Shown: one piece after another, positions 25,342 to 35,543 of the stretch
How positions within the stretch are numbered: the first letter of the stretch is position 1
How the letters are laid out: each line of letters begins with the position of its first letter
NCBI GenBank assembly: GCA_035281585.1
Contig: DATEDP010000111.1
Span: 1 to 43,345, forward strand
Direction: 5' to 3'
DNA length: 43,345 nucleotides
Source: a bacterium
GTDB taxonomy: Bacteria > UBA10199 > DSSB01
Notes under the pieces: generated by a model
Seen by the model: the letters and a program-made list of their open reading frames with translations, nothing else
Database searches by the model: none
Told to the model about the DNA's origin: nothing
Made by a program: the position numbers and the translations under genes

Positions 25342-25968
25342 TTAGGCGGCGGCCCGAGCCGAGGCTCGCAGCAGGCGCCTTTGAACCGTTTCCCAGTCGA
25401 TGTTGGCGAAAAAGGCCTCGATGTACTTGGGTCGGTCCGCGGGTTTGTAATCCAATAGGAAGGCGTGCTCCCAGACGTCCATGACCAGGATGGGCTTGAA
25501 GGCGGCGACGTTGCCGATCTCGTGCAGGCTGATCCAGTGGTTGGAAAGCTGGCCGTTGGCCGGATCTTGGTAGCAGATCGCCCAGCCGACGCCCCGCATC
25601 TTGCCGACGCCGATGAAGTCGGCCTTCCAGGTTTCGTAATCCTTGAAGCTCTTGGCGGCGAATTGGCGGAAGTTCGAGTCCTTGGCCGGATCGCCGCCGG
25701 CGTTCTTTTTTAAATTTTCGAAGTAAAGCTCGTGAAGGACCATGCCGTTGTATTCGAAGCCGAGACGCCGCTTCAGCTCGGAATAGGCCGGCATCTCTTC
25801 TTGATCGACCCGTCCGTCCTTCAGGACCTCGGCGATCTTTTCGTGGAGGGCGTTGGTTTCCTTGACGTAGCCCTCGTAAAGCTTGAAGTGGGTTTCCAAG
25901 GTTTTATCGGAGATGCCGCTCAGCCCGCTCAAGGGAAACTGCCGTGCTTTATAGATGGGAACTTCCAT
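25342..25968 (-). CDS. Fe/Mn superoxide dismutase
   Basis: 208 residues. The four metal ligands are visible: H27 (THFKLYEGYV), H79 (GMVLHELYFEN), D164 and H168 (MDVWEHAFLLDY). The enzyme converts superoxide to peroxide and oxygen in the cytoplasm (no signal peptide). Residues to decide Fe against Mn are ambiguous by eye. The C-terminal RLLRASARAAA is a slight extension. The ribosome site is GGAAGGAA. A 51-nt hairpin region separates it from the small upstream gene. It groups with small stress-type genes. Confidence 0.92.
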   Translation of the reverse strand: MEVPIYKARQFPLSGLSGISDKTLETHFKLYEGYVKETNALHEKIAEVLKDGRVDQEEMPAYSELKRRLGFEYNGMVLHELYFENLKKNAGGDPAKDSNFRQFAAKSFKDYETWKADFIGVGKMRGVGWAICYQDPANGQLSNHWISLHEIGNVAAFKPILVMDVWEHAFLLDYKPADRPKYIEAFFANIDWETVQRRLLRASARAAA

Positions 25969-25989
25969 AAAAATTCCTTCCCTCGGGAA

Positions 25990-26040
25990 GAACGCGGGGC
26001 GCCTCTCCGGAGCGACCCAGGAAGCGGGCGCCCCGCGTTC
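25990..26040. repeat. Long GC-rich hairpin (14-bp perfect arms)
   Basis: Arms GAACGCGGGGCGCC and GGCGCCCCGCGTTC enclose a 23-nt loop, between the stop of the 68-residue gene and the sod ribosome site. There is no U-tract on either strand, so it is not a standard intrinsic terminator. It could attenuate or protect the sod message. Confidence 0.6.
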
Positions 26041-26059
26041 GGGGAGGGGTATTGGGAAG

Positions 26060-26266
26060 CTAAAATTCCTTCATTTTTTCCCGGCCGCCCTCATAAGTGT
26101 CGCGTGGGAATCGCTCGCCGATTTGCTGCTGCTCTTCCTCATGGCGAGGTGGAACTTCGTTCTGGCGGCGTTCGGTCGTCGGCCGACCGCTCTGGCCCTG
26201 TTCCGGGCGAGTGATGGCCCCGGGGTGTTTGCCGGCTTTTCTTGCCTTTTTTTCTTTTTTGGCCAT
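26060..26266 (-). CDS. 68-residue charged hypothetical protein
   Basis: A small soluble protein dominated by K, R, E, Q and P (MAKKEKKARKAGKHPGAI, then HEEEQQQIGERFPRDTYEGG). It is predicted to be largely disordered. A canonical ribosome site (AAAGGAGC) lies 7 nt before the ATG. No family is recognised; the composition is like that of small stress-induced bacterial proteins. It is the first gene of the minus-strand run leading into sod, and a palindrome lies 20 nt upstream of its start. Confidence 0.65.
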   Translation of the reverse strand: MAKKEKKARKAGKHPGAITRPEQGQSGRPTTERRQNEVPPRHEEEQQQIGERFPRDTYEGGREKMKEF

Positions 26267-26285
26267 TTCCGGCTCCTTTTAAAAA

Positions 26286-26309
26286 GTTAAACAAGTCATT
26301 TTGTCTAAC
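26286..26309. promoter_or_regulatory. Imperfect palindrome GTTAAACAAG-N4-TTTGTCTAAC
   Basis: Ten-base arms with 8 of 10 positions paired, 20 nt upstream of the 68-residue gene start. It could be an operator for the sod-containing gene run. The recognising family is unknown; MarR-like or winged-helix sites have this size. Confidence 0.35.
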
Positions 26310-26440
26310 TTTTTGTTTAAGTAATTTCCGGGATTGAACTTGATTTGTCAATATTTCGATCTATTAAAAGCGAGGCTTTGGGATATTTCGTCGCAATTCT
26401 GGCGGCTTAAGGCTGGAAAAAAATTCCTCCGGCGGAATCA

Positions 26441-26469
26441 TTGACACTCCGCAGCGACATCGTTATAAG
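26441..26469 (+). promoter_or_regulatory. Sigma-70 promoter of the suf operon
   Basis: TTGACA at 26441-26446, a 17-nt spacer and TATAAG at 26464-26469: near-perfect consensus. The transcription start should fall near 26476, immediately before the operator, leaving a leader of about 128 nt. Confidence 0.8.
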
Positions 26470-26481
26470 TGGGGTAGATAT

Positions 26482-26506
26482 ATATAGGACTTAATCAGTC
26501 CAATAT
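26482..26506. promoter_or_regulatory. IscR type-1-like operator
   Basis: Arms ATATAGGACT and AGTCCAATAT are separated by 5 nt, with 9 of 10 paired positions. The layout ATA-N3-GACT-N5-AGTC-N3-TAT is that of the E. coli IscR type-1 site bound by the [2Fe-2S] form. It overlaps the start of transcription, so binding would repress. The ligand is expected to be the Rrf2 protein encoded just downstream. Confidence 0.75.
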
Positions 26507-26603
26507 AAAAACAATTCACAGCCTGGCGGGGCTCAAAATTTTGAAATTTAAAGATTTTTTGCTGATAATTTTCAGCGTTATGTAAGATCAAAACGGTCGG
26601 AGA

Positions 26604-27043
26604 ATGATCCATTTCAATAAAAAAACCGAGTACGCTTTGCTCGCCATTGAGGTCATGGTCCGCAAGGAGCAGCAAGGTCAGCCGGTGACCAGCGCCCGGG
26701 AGATCTCCCAGACCTGCCACATTCCCTACCCGCTATTGGCCAAGGTCCTGCAAAAGCTGGCGGCCCACGGAATGATCCGGGCCTTCCAGGGAACCAAGGG
26801 CGGCTATGTCCTGACCAAGCGGCCGAGCGACATCACCGTCGCCCACATCGTCGAGGTTTTCGACGGCCCCTTCGCCTTGGCCGAGTGCTTCAACGGCGAA
26901 AAGATCACCTGCCCGCAATGGGACGGATGCCTGATCAAGGATCCCTTCTACGAGCTTAACCATAAGATTTACAACTTGCTGGCCCAAACCACGGTCGCCG
27001 ATCTGTCGGGCAAGAAGGAAAAGCCGGCGACCCAGGAGTCCTT

Positions 27044-27047
<4 letters not shown>
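26604..27047 (+). CDS. Rrf2-family Fe-S cluster regulator of the suf operon (IscR/SufR-like)
   Basis: 147 residues with an Rrf2 winged-helix domain ([14 protein letters not shown] at the start, then [12 protein letters not shown] and [10 protein letters not shown] as the wing). Three Cys (C95, C103, C109 in [17 protein letters not shown]) are placed like the [2Fe-2S] ligands of IscR. With the cluster bound such proteins repress Fe-S biogenesis genes. The operator just upstream and the 4-nt overlap with sufB (ATGA) make autoregulation of the whole operon the straightforward reading. Ribosome site GGAG. Confidence 0.9.
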
Positions 27048-28489
<1,442 letters not shown>

Positions 28490-28507
28490 GGAAGCGGATG
28501 AGGAAGC

Positions 28508-28555
28508 GCCCCTAAAGGGGCTTGCTACATTATTGTAGCAAGGGGCTTTAGCCCC
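28508..28555. repeat. 48-nt symmetric three-hairpin (REP-like) element
   Basis: GCCCC-TAAA-GGGGC, then TTGCTACA-TTAT-TGTAGCAA, then GGGGC-TTTA-GCCCC: two outer 5-bp hairpins flank a central 8-bp stem with no unpaired bases between. It sits between sufB and sufC inside the operon. It resembles a dispersed repetitive extragenic palindrome and could slow ribosomes/polymerase or stabilise the sufB message; it is not a terminator (no U-tract). Confidence 0.7.
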
Positions 28556-28578
28556 GCCTTGGTTAGGAAGGATATTCA

Positions 28579-29346
<768 letters not shown>

Positions 29347-29349
29347 GCG

Positions 29350-30654
29350 ATGGCGACCAATTTCCAAGAGCAGTTCGATCAGGAAAGGCCGCTGGCCGGC
29401 CCGGCTTTCTGGCGGAACCTCCGCCGCCAAGGCTTGGAGCGCTTCGCGGACTTGGGTTTTCCGACTCGCCGCTTGGAGGCCTGGAAGTACACCGGCGTCC
29501 AAGGCATCGCCGAAGGCGATTTCCGCTTAGCCAAGGACAAGGAGCTGGCCAATTTCACGCTCGAGGAGATGCATCGCCTGGCCTTCAGCATTTTGCCGGG
29601 GCCGCGGCTGGTTTTCCTCAACGGATTTTTCCATCCGGTGCTTTCGGATTTGAACGGCCTGCCGGCGGGGGTGAAGGTCAAGAGCCTGGCCCAAGCCTTG
29701 CTGGAAGAGCCGGCCCGGATCGAAGCCGCGCTCGGCAGCCGGGTGAAGGTGGAGGACCGGGCTTTCGCGGCCTTGAACGCGGCTTTCTTAAGCGACGGCG
29801 CCTTCATCTGCCTGCCGAAGGGCGTCGAAGTGGCGGCCCCGATCCAGCTGCTCTTCGTCTCTCGTTCCAACGGTCAGGCGACGATCTCCCACCCCCGGGT
29901 CTTGATCCTGGCCGAGGCCGGGTCCAAGGCCTCGGTGATCGAGACCTACGTCGGCGCCGGCTCCTACTTCACCAACGCGGTGACCGAGATCCTGGTCGAG
30001 GCGGGCGCCCAGCTCGAGCACGTCAAGCTCCAGGGCGAAAGCGAGTCGGCCTTCCACGTCGCCTCGATCGGCGTCCATCAGGAGCGCGACAGCCGCTATG
30101 CCAACCATTCGATCTCGCTCGGCGCGGCCCTGGCCCGCCACGACATCGAGACCGTCCTCGACGCCGAGGGCGCCTTCGGCGCTCTGAACGGGCTTTACAT
30201 GGTGACCGGCAAGCAGCACGTCGATCACCACACCAATATCGAGCACGCCAAGCCTCACGGCGGCAGCGTCGAGCTCTACAAGGGCATCCTCGACGGCCAA
30301 TCTCAGGCCGTCTTCGACGGCCGGATCCTGGTGAAGCCCGACGCCCAGCAGACTTCCTCCCAGCAGACCAACAAAAACCTGCTGCTCTCCGACGAGGCCT
30401 TGGTCAACACCAAGCCCTTGCTCGAAATTTTCGCCAACGATGTGAAATGCAGCCACGGCGCCACCATCGGCCGGCTCGACGAGAACCAGGTCTTCTACCT
30501 CCGGTCCCGCGGCATCGACCAGAGCCTGGCCCGGAGCCTGCTGACCTACGCCTTCGCCAGCGACCTCTTGGCGGCCTTGCCCCACGAACCGCTGCGCGAG
30601 CGCCTCAAGGGCTTGATTTTCTCGCGGCTGATGCCGGGAAAGGAGGCCGCGTGA
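29350..30654 (+). CDS. sufD: Fe-S cluster assembly subunit SufD
   Basis: 434 residues, a SufB paralogue. An N-terminal helical part (RLEAWKYTGV, residues ~35-45) precedes the beta-helix with VFLNGFFHPVLSDL, FAALNAAFLSDGAFI, GGSVELYKGILDGQSQAVFDG and the typical end CSHGATIGRLDENQVFYLRSRGI. It pairs with SufB in SufBC2D and helps iron delivery. The segments written here are continuous with no frame interruption. Its stop overlaps the GTG of sufS by 4 nt. Confidence 0.95.
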   Translation: MATNFQEQFDQERPLAGPAFWRNLRRQGLERFADLGFPTRRLEAWKYTGVQGIAEGDFRLAKDKELANFTLEEMHRLAFSILPGPRLVFLNGFFHPVLSDLNGLPAGVKVKSLAQALLEEPARIEAALGSRVKVEDRAFAALNAAFLSDGAFICLPKGVEVAAPIQLLFVSRSNGQATISHPRVLILAEAGSKASVIETYVGAGSYFTNAVTEILVEAGAQLEHVKLQGESESAFHVASIGVHQERDSRYANHSISLGAALARHDIETVLDAEGAFGALNGLYMVTGKQHVDHHTNIEHAKPHGGSVELYKGILDGQSQAVFDGRILVKPDAQQTSSQQTNKNLLLSDEALVNTKPLLEIFANDVKCSHGATIGRLDENQVFYLRSRGIDQSLARSLLTYAFASDLLAALPHEPLRERLKGLIFSRLMPGKEAA

Positions 30655-31916
30655 GCCAGACCTCGGTCCAAGCCAAGCCGGCGACGAATGCCGGCCTCCA
30701 TTGGGATGTCCAAAGGCTGCGCAAGGACTTCCCGATCCTTTCGACCCTGGCCCAGGGCAAGCCCTTGGTCTATCTCGACAATGCCGCGACTTCGCAGAAG
30801 CCCCAGATCGTCATCGACCGACTGGCCAAGTACTACGAATCGGAGAACGCCAACATCCATCGCGGCGTCCACATGCTGAGCGAGAAGGCCACCGAGGAGT
30901 ACGAGCACGCTCGGACCAAGATCCAGCATTTTCTCAACGCCAAGGAAGCCCGCGAGATTATCTTCGTCCGCGGCGCGACCGAGGCGATCAATTTGGTGGC
31001 CCAGAGCTGGGGCTGGAAAAATATCAAGCCGGGCGACGAGATCCTGATCACCAACCTCGAGCATCATTCCAACATCGTGCCCTGGCAGATGCTCTGCGAG
31101 CGGAGCGGCGCGGTCCTCAAGGTGGTGCCGATCAACGACGCCGGCGAGCTGATTTTGGAAGAATTCGAGAAGCTGCTCGGCCCCAAGACCAAGCTGCTGG
31201 CGGTCAACCAGGTTTCCAACGGCCTCGGCACGATCAATCCGGTTCGCTGGATGATCGAGCAGGCCCACGCCCAGGGCGTGCCGGTGCTGATCGACGGCGC
31301 CCAGGCCGTGCCTCATCTCAAGGTCGACGTCCGGGCTTTGGACGCCGACTTCTACGTCTTCTCGGGCCACAAGCTCTTCGGCCCCACCGGCATCGGCGTG
31401 CTCTACGCCAAGGCTCATCTGCTCGAGGCGATGCCGCCTTGGCAGGGCGGCGGCGACATGATCTCCTCGGTCACTTTCGAGAAGAGCACTTACAACGTCG
31501 TTCCCTATAAATTCGAGGCCGGCACCCCCGACATCTCGGGCGCGATCGGCTTGGGCGCGGCGGTCGATTACCTGAACAGCATCTGCTTCGGCGGCGCCGC
31601 AGCCTACGAGCACGAGCTGCTCGAGTACGGCACCGCCCTGCTCCAGGAGATCCCGGGACTCAAGATCGTCGGCACCGCCAAGGAGAAGGCCAGCGTCCTC
31701 TCCTTCACGATGGGCGACATCCATCCCCATGACATCGGGACGGTGCTCGACCTCGAGGGCGTCGCGATTCGCACCGGCCATCACTGCAACATGCCGCTGA
31801 TGAAACGGCTGGGCCTGGCGGCCACCGCCCGGGCCTCGATGGCTTTCTACAACACCAAGGAAGAGCTCGACGTCCTGGCGCGCTCGCTCCGCAAGGTGAA
31901 AGAGGTGTTCGGCTGA
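30651..31916 (+). CDS. sufS: Cysteine desulfurase SufS (group II)
   Basis: 421 residues from a GTG at 30651, chosen because GGAAAGGAGG lies upstream and the sufD stop overlaps (GTGA). It is a PLP enzyme taking sulfur from cysteine. The PLP lysine is K241 (SGHKLFGPTG), the PLP-ring His lies in LEHHSN (138-139) and the catalytic Cys is C379 in RTGHHCNMP. The short loop around the Cys is typical of group II enzymes that need a sulfur acceptor, here SufU encoded next. An N-terminal 15-residue extension is low-complexity. Confidence 0.96.
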   Translation: MSQTSVQAKPATNAGLHWDVQRLRKDFPILSTLAQGKPLVYLDNAATSQKPQIVIDRLAKYYESENANIHRGVHMLSEKATEEYEHARTKIQHFLNAKEAREIIFVRGATEAINLVAQSWGWKNIKPGDEILITNLEHHSNIVPWQMLCERSGAVLKVVPINDAGELILEEFEKLLGPKTKLLAVNQVSNGLGTINPVRWMIEQAHAQGVPVLIDGAQAVPHLKVDVRALDADFYVFSGHKLFGPTGIGVLYAKAHLLEAMPPWQGGGDMISSVTFEKSTYNVVPYKFEAGTPDISGAIGLGAAVDYLNSICFGGAAAYEHELLEYGTALLQEIPGLKIVGTAKEKASVLSFTMGDIHPHDIGTVLDLEGVAIRTGHHCNMPLMKRLGLAATARASMAFYNTKEELDVLARSLRKVKEVFG

Positions 31917-32401
31917 TGTCGGAATTGAGCGAACTTTACCAAGAGGTCATCCTCGACCATAACAAGCAGCCGCGGAATTACCGCAAGCTCGAGGACGCCA
32001 ACCGTCAGGCCGAGGGCTATAACCCGCTCTGCGGCGATCAGCTCACCGTCTACCTCAAGATGGACGGTGACAAGCTGGCCGACATCGGCTTCCTCGGCTC
32101 GGGTTGCGCGATCTCCAAAGCCTCGAGCTCGATGATGACCAGCTCGGTCAAGGGCAAGAGCGAGGCCGAGATCGAGGAGCTTTTCCAAAAATTCCACCAG
32201 ATGGTCACCGGGAAGCCCCACGCGCCGGTGCCGGAAGGGCTGGGCAAGCTGGAGGTCTTCTCCGGCGTCTGCGAGTTTCCCTCGCGGGTCAAGTGCGCCA
32301 GCCTGGCCTGGCACACGCTGCGCTCGGCCCTGAAAAATGCCGGCGAGACCGTCTCGACTGAAGCGGAGGAGGCCGGCGATGACGGTTACGCCCATCGATA
32401 A
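31916..32401 (+). CDS. sufU: Zinc-dependent sulfurtransferase SufU
   Basis: 161 residues, IscU-fold. C39, D41, C64 and C127 give the SufU zinc/sulfur-relay set (PLCGDQ, GSGCAISKAS, FPSRVKCASLAW). The insertion between the second and third ligands (GLGKLEVFSGVCEFPSRV) marks SufU rather than the IscU scaffold. SufU accepts persulfide from SufS and passes it to SufBCD; SufU with SufBCDS is the Firmicutes/Actinobacteria pattern, here used instead of SufE. Start and sufS stop overlap by 1 nt (TGATG). Confidence 0.94.
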   Translation: MSELSELYQEVILDHNKQPRNYRKLEDANRQAEGYNPLCGDQLTVYLKMDGDKLADIGFLGSGCAISKASSSMMTSSVKGKSEAEIEELFQKFHQMVTGKPHAPVPEGLGKLEVFSGVCEFPSRVKCASLAWHTLRSALKNAGETVSTEAEEAGDDGYAHR

Positions 32402-32708
32402 ATCGGTGCTGGAGCAAAAGGTGATCGAAATGCTGTCGACTTGCTACGACCCCGAGATTCCGGTGAACATCTACGAGCTGGGACTGATCTACAAGATCGA
32501 TATCGACGAGAGCAAGAACGTGCGGCTCGACATGACCCTGACCTCGCCGATGTGCCCGGTGGCCGGTTCCTTGCCCGGCGAAGTCCAATCGAAGGTCCAA
32601 ACCATCGAGGGGATCGGCGAGGTGAAAGTCGATTTGGTCTGGGAGCCGCCCTGGGGTCCCGACAAGATGTCGGAAGCGGCGAAGCTTCAGCTCAACGTGC
32701 CGTTATAA
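32379..32708 (+). CDS. sufT: SufT/MIP18-family Fe-S maturation factor
   Basis: 109 residues from the ATG at 32379, overlapping the end of sufU by 23 nt. It is a single DUF59 domain: CYDPEIPVNIYELGLIY at about 19-35 with the reactive Cys, then TLTSPMCPVAGSLP and VWEPPWGPDKMSEAAK. SufT helps maturation or delivery of Fe-S proteins. It closes the operon; 7 nt later comes a short inverted repeat. Confidence 0.92.
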   Translation: MTVTPIDKSVLEQKVIEMLSTCYDPEIPVNIYELGLIYKIDIDESKNVRLDMTLTSPMCPVAGSLPGEVQSKVQTIEGIGEVKVDLVWEPPWGPDKMSEAAKLQLNVPL

Positions 32709-32714
32709 AAGCCC

Positions 32715-32736
32715 GTCATCCTTCGTCCAGGATGAC
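32715..32736. repeat. Short inverted repeat at the end of the suf operon
   Basis: GTCATCCT-N6-AGGATGAC, a perfect 8-bp hairpin, lies between convergent sufT and the hydrolase gene. It has no U-tract. The arms resemble the outer ends (GTCATCC / GGAATGAC) of the larger repeat at 40.6 kb, so it may be a minimal relative. Confidence 0.5.
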
Positions 32737-32745
32737 ATTTGCCGC

Positions 32746-33483
32746 TCAGGATGCCCCGGTCAGACCTTTCGCAATCTTCTCCAGCGACTGCCGGATCGTC
32801 GCCGCGCCCAATAGGTAAATGTCGTTGTGCCCGCCCTCGGGGATTTCATAGAGCTCGGCTTGATCCTGCCAATGGCGCTTGAGCTCCCGGCTCATGTTCA
32901 CCGGAACGATCTCGTCCTCATCGCCATGAATGAGGGTCACCGGCGCTTGGATCTTGTCCCAAAAGCCCTTCACCTCGAAGCGGGCATCCTTGAAATAAAG
33001 GTCCGGCGTCATCGGATAGAGGGCCTGGGCCACCTCGACCATCGAGGTCATGGCCGAGAGCAGGAATAAATGGGCGACCTTGCGCTGGGCCGCCAGATAC
33101 ATCGCCGCCGGCGTGCCCAGCGACCAGGCCGCCACCACCACCGGAAGGCCCGGACAGAGATTCTTGGCGACATAGTCGTAGGCGTCCAGCCCGGCCTGGT
33201 AAAATGAGCTTTCGCCGGGAACGCCCGGACAGTGACCATAGCCCGGAAATTCGACCAGGACCGTGAGCCAGGTTTCGCGTCGGAAGAAGGGCGGGACATA
33301 GTCGAGATCCTCCACCACCTCGGCATTGCCGTGAAAATAAAGGGCCACGGCCTTGGCTTGGTGCGGATCGATCTGGTCGTCGACCAGGAGGTAGATCCGG
33401 CGGCCCTCGGCTTCAGCCGCGATCGGAGTGCCGAAGGCGTTCGGCTTGTGCGGGTAGTCGGCGCCGGGGAAGATCAGGTTCAT
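32746..33483 (-). CDS. Alpha/beta hydrolase
   Basis: 245 residues from the ATG at 33483 (the longer frame adds an Arg-rich non-conserved leader). Oxyanion region LYFHGNAE (48-55), nucleophile AWSLG (119-123, S121; the first Gly of the elbow is Ala), an acid in HGDEDEIVP and a C-terminal His in EGGHND complete a serine-hydrolase triad. It resembles BEM46/YqiA-like cytoplasmic hydrolases. There is no signal peptide or lid domain. The substrate is unknown. It is convergent with the suf operon. Confidence 0.82.
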   Translation of the reverse strand: MNLIFPGADYPHKPNAFGTPIAAEAEGRRIYLLVDDQIDPHQAKAVALYFHGNAEVVEDLDYVPPFFRRETWLTVLVEFPGYGHCPGVPGESSFYQAGLDAYDYVAKNLCPGLPVVVAAWSLGTPAAMYLAAQRKVAHLFLLSAMTSMVEVAQALYPMTPDLYFKDARFEVKGFWDKIQAPVTLIHGDEDEIVPVNMSRELKRHWQDQAELYEIPEGGHNDIYLLGAATIRQSLEKIAKGLTGAS

Positions 33484-33548
33484 GGCGGAATTTTGATCCT
33501 TTCGGCTGCAAAGATCAAATGCCGCGCGTAGTGCGCCCTCCGTAGGCT

Positions 33549-33896
33549 TCACTTTCCCTTGACGAGTTTCTCTTCGTCTTGAGCCATTTGGTCGTACTTT
33601 GCCGCCGTTTCCAAGGCTTTCTCCTTCAGCTGGGAGCAATGGGCCTGGAAGGTATTTTCCATGCCTTTGTAGTGGACGTGGCTCTTTTTATAATCCGTGT
33701 GCATGGTATCGTGAGCCGCTGCTTTTTTCCTGTAATCCTCAGCCTGAGCCCTATAATATTCGGCCAAGCCTTTGTGGTCTCCGGCGGCGATGGCTTGATC
33801 CACATCAAATTTTTGCTCGGCGCCCATTGCTGAGTTCAAATGCGCACCGAGTCCCATGACCATGATGAAAGCGATTAATGAGATGATTTTTCGCAT
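33549..33896 (-). CDS. Small secreted helical protein
   Basis: 115 residues from the ATG at 33896 behind GGAAGGAG. The signal peptide is MRKIISLIAFIMVMGLGAHL..SAMG (cleavage before AEQKF). The mature chain is helical and His-rich in its middle (AAAHDTMHTDYKKSHVHYKG), with one Cys. No family is recognised; a periplasmic metal-related role would fit the neighbouring copper ATPase but is only inference. Composition is more A/T-rich than in the flanking genes, as for the block to its right. Confidence 0.7.
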   Translation of the reverse strand: MRKIISLIAFIMVMGLGAHLNSAMGAEQKFDVDQAIAAGDHKGLAEYYRAQAEDYRKKAAAHDTMHTDYKKSHVHYKGMENTFQAHCSQLKEKALETAAKYDQMAQDEEKLVKGK

Positions 33897-34022
33897 ATAT
33901 GACTCCTTCCTTTTCCCGAGCTTCCAAGAAAAGGCCATCAAAGAACATGAGAGAGGTCATGAATGCGGGATGATTTTTATCAGCAGCCGGCCGCTATGAC
34001 CTGACAAAGAAAGATTTTCCTT

Positions 34023-35543
34023 ATGAATTCAACGCCGGTGATAAATCACGCCTCCACGCTCCGTCTCCGCCGGATGGGGATCAATACCCACCAGGAACCG
34101 GTGGTTTACATGCGGGAGGACTGCCACATTTGCCGGGCCGAGGGCTTCACGGCCCACTCTCGGGTTCTCATCACCACTTCTTCCAAAAGCATCATCGCGA
34201 CCTTAAATATGGTTAGTGGAGATTTCCTCATTCTGGAAGAAGCGGGCCTCTCGGAGGCAGCTTGGCGCCTTCTTGCGCCGCAAGAGGGAGAAACGGCGCA
34301 CTTTTCTCATGCGCCGGCCCTGGATTCCTTAAGTCATTTGAGGTCGAAGGTCTACGGAAAGAGCCTGGAGGAAGGGGCCTATCAGGAGATCATGCGGGAT
34401 ATCACCGCCGGATTTTACTCGGACGTCGAATTGTCCTCCTTCGTGACGGCCTGCGCGGGCAGCCGCATGACCCATGACGAAATCTTCTATCTCACCCGGG
34501 CGATGGTTCAGGCGGGCGATCAACTGAAATGGGATAATGGACCCATTGTTGACAAGCATAGCGTCGGAGGTTTGCCCGGCAATCGAACGACCCTGCTCAT
34601 CGTTCCCATTGTGACCTGCCTGGGCCTGACCATGCCCAAGACTTCCTCGCGGGCCATCACTTCACCCGCCGGCACTGCCGACACCATGGAGGTTTTGGCT
34701 CCGGTCGACCTCTCCCTACCTCAGATGCGGAAAGTCGTGGAGCAGGAAGGTGGATGCATCCTCTGGGGTGGGGCGGTCCATCTAAGCCCCGCGGATGACA
34801 CCTTGATCCGGATTGAGCGGGCCTTGGACCTGGATAGCGAAGGCCAATTGGTGGCATCGGTGCTTTCCAAGAAGGCCGCCGCCGGCTCAACCCATCTCGT
34901 TCTCGATGTGCCGGTCGGCCCTACGGCCAAGGTCCGTTCGGCCGAGGAAGCGGTCAAGCTCATCAAGGTATTGGAAATGATCGGATCCCGCTTGGGAATG
35001 AAGTTGAAGGCGGTCATGACGGATGGCTCCCAACCGGTCGGGCGAGGGATTGGTCCGGCCTTGGAGGCCATGGATGTCTTATCCATCCTTCGGGGCGACC
35101 CCCAAGCTCCTCAAGACCTCAGGCGCCGAGCTCTGGTCTTGGCGGGAGCCCTGTTGGAGCTTTCGGGCAAGGTCGACGTCGGTCGAGGGTTTGAAACGGC
35201 GGAATCCATATTGAATGACGGGCGAGCCTTGAAAAAATTTCGGGCGATTTGCGAGGCTCAGGGGGGAATGAGAGAGCCGCCCCGCGCGGACTTTTCTTAC
35301 GTCCTCGAAGCAAAAAGCCCAGGTCAGGTGGCACAAATCGACAATCGAAAGCTGGCTCGGGTCGCCAAGTTCGCGGGAGCCCCGGCCGCCCCCGCTGCCG
35401 GCGTCGAGATCCATGTCCGGCTGGGAGATCGGGTCGAAAAAGGGCAGCCGCTTCTCAGCATTTTCGCGGAGACTCGGGGCGAGCTGGCCTATTCCTTTGA
35501 CTATCTTTCGGTGCATTTGAATCTTATCGACGTGAAGGTTTGA
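34023..35543 (+). CDS. AMP phosphorylase/thymidine phosphorylase family enzyme
   Basis: 506 residues. An extra ~85-residue N-terminal domain precedes the glycosyltransferase family 3 core, as in archaeal AMP phosphorylases. The phosphate-binding loop is DKHSVGGLPGN (177-187), with the 'GG(V/L)PGN' form of AMP phosphorylase rather than the GGVGDK of E. coli DeoA. The family signature runs SSRAITSPAGTAD (208-220). The reaction would be nucleotide (or nucleoside) + phosphate to base + sugar-1-phosphate. It is coupled by a 1-nt overlap to a PRPP synthetase gene, so together they could interconvert ribose phosphates, PRPP and AMP. Confidence 0.87.
   Translation: MNSTPVINHASTLRLRRMGINTHQEPVVYMREDCHICRAEGFTAHSRVLITTSSKSIIATLNMVSGDFLILEEAGLSEAAWRLLAPQEGETAHFSHAPALDSLSHLRSKVYGKSLEEGAYQEIMRDITAGFYSDVELSSFVTACAGSRMTHDEIFYLTRAMVQAGDQLKWDNGPIVDKHSVGGLPGNRTTLLIVPIVTCLGLTMPKTSSRAITSPAGTADTMEVLAPVDLSLPQMRKVVEQEGGCILWGGAVHLSPADDTLIRIERALDLDSEGQLVASVLSKKAAAGSTHLVLDVPVGPTAKVRSAEEAVKLIKVLEMIGSRLGMKLKAVMTDGSQPVGRGIGPALEAMDVLSILRGDPQAPQDLRRRALVLAGALLELSGKVDVGRGFETAESILNDGRALKKFRAICEAQGGMREPPRADFSYVLEAKSPGQVAQIDNRKLARVAKFAGAPAAPAAGVEIHVRLGDRVEKGQPLLSIFAETRGELAYSFDYLSVHLNLIDVKV

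Larger units (their letters stand above)
26267..26603. other. 337-nt A/T-rich divergent regulatory region without genes
   Basis: Between the minus-strand small gene and the suf regulator. It holds an imperfect palindrome near 26286-26309 serving the left side, and the suf promoter, operator and about 128-nt leader on the right. I see no convincing small gene or structured RNA in the remainder. Confidence 0.6.

Noticed and set aside
32379-32401. The sufU/sufT 23-nt overlap as a sign of a frameshift
   Set aside because: Both proteins are full-length and end or begin at conserved positions; it is ordinary translational coupling.
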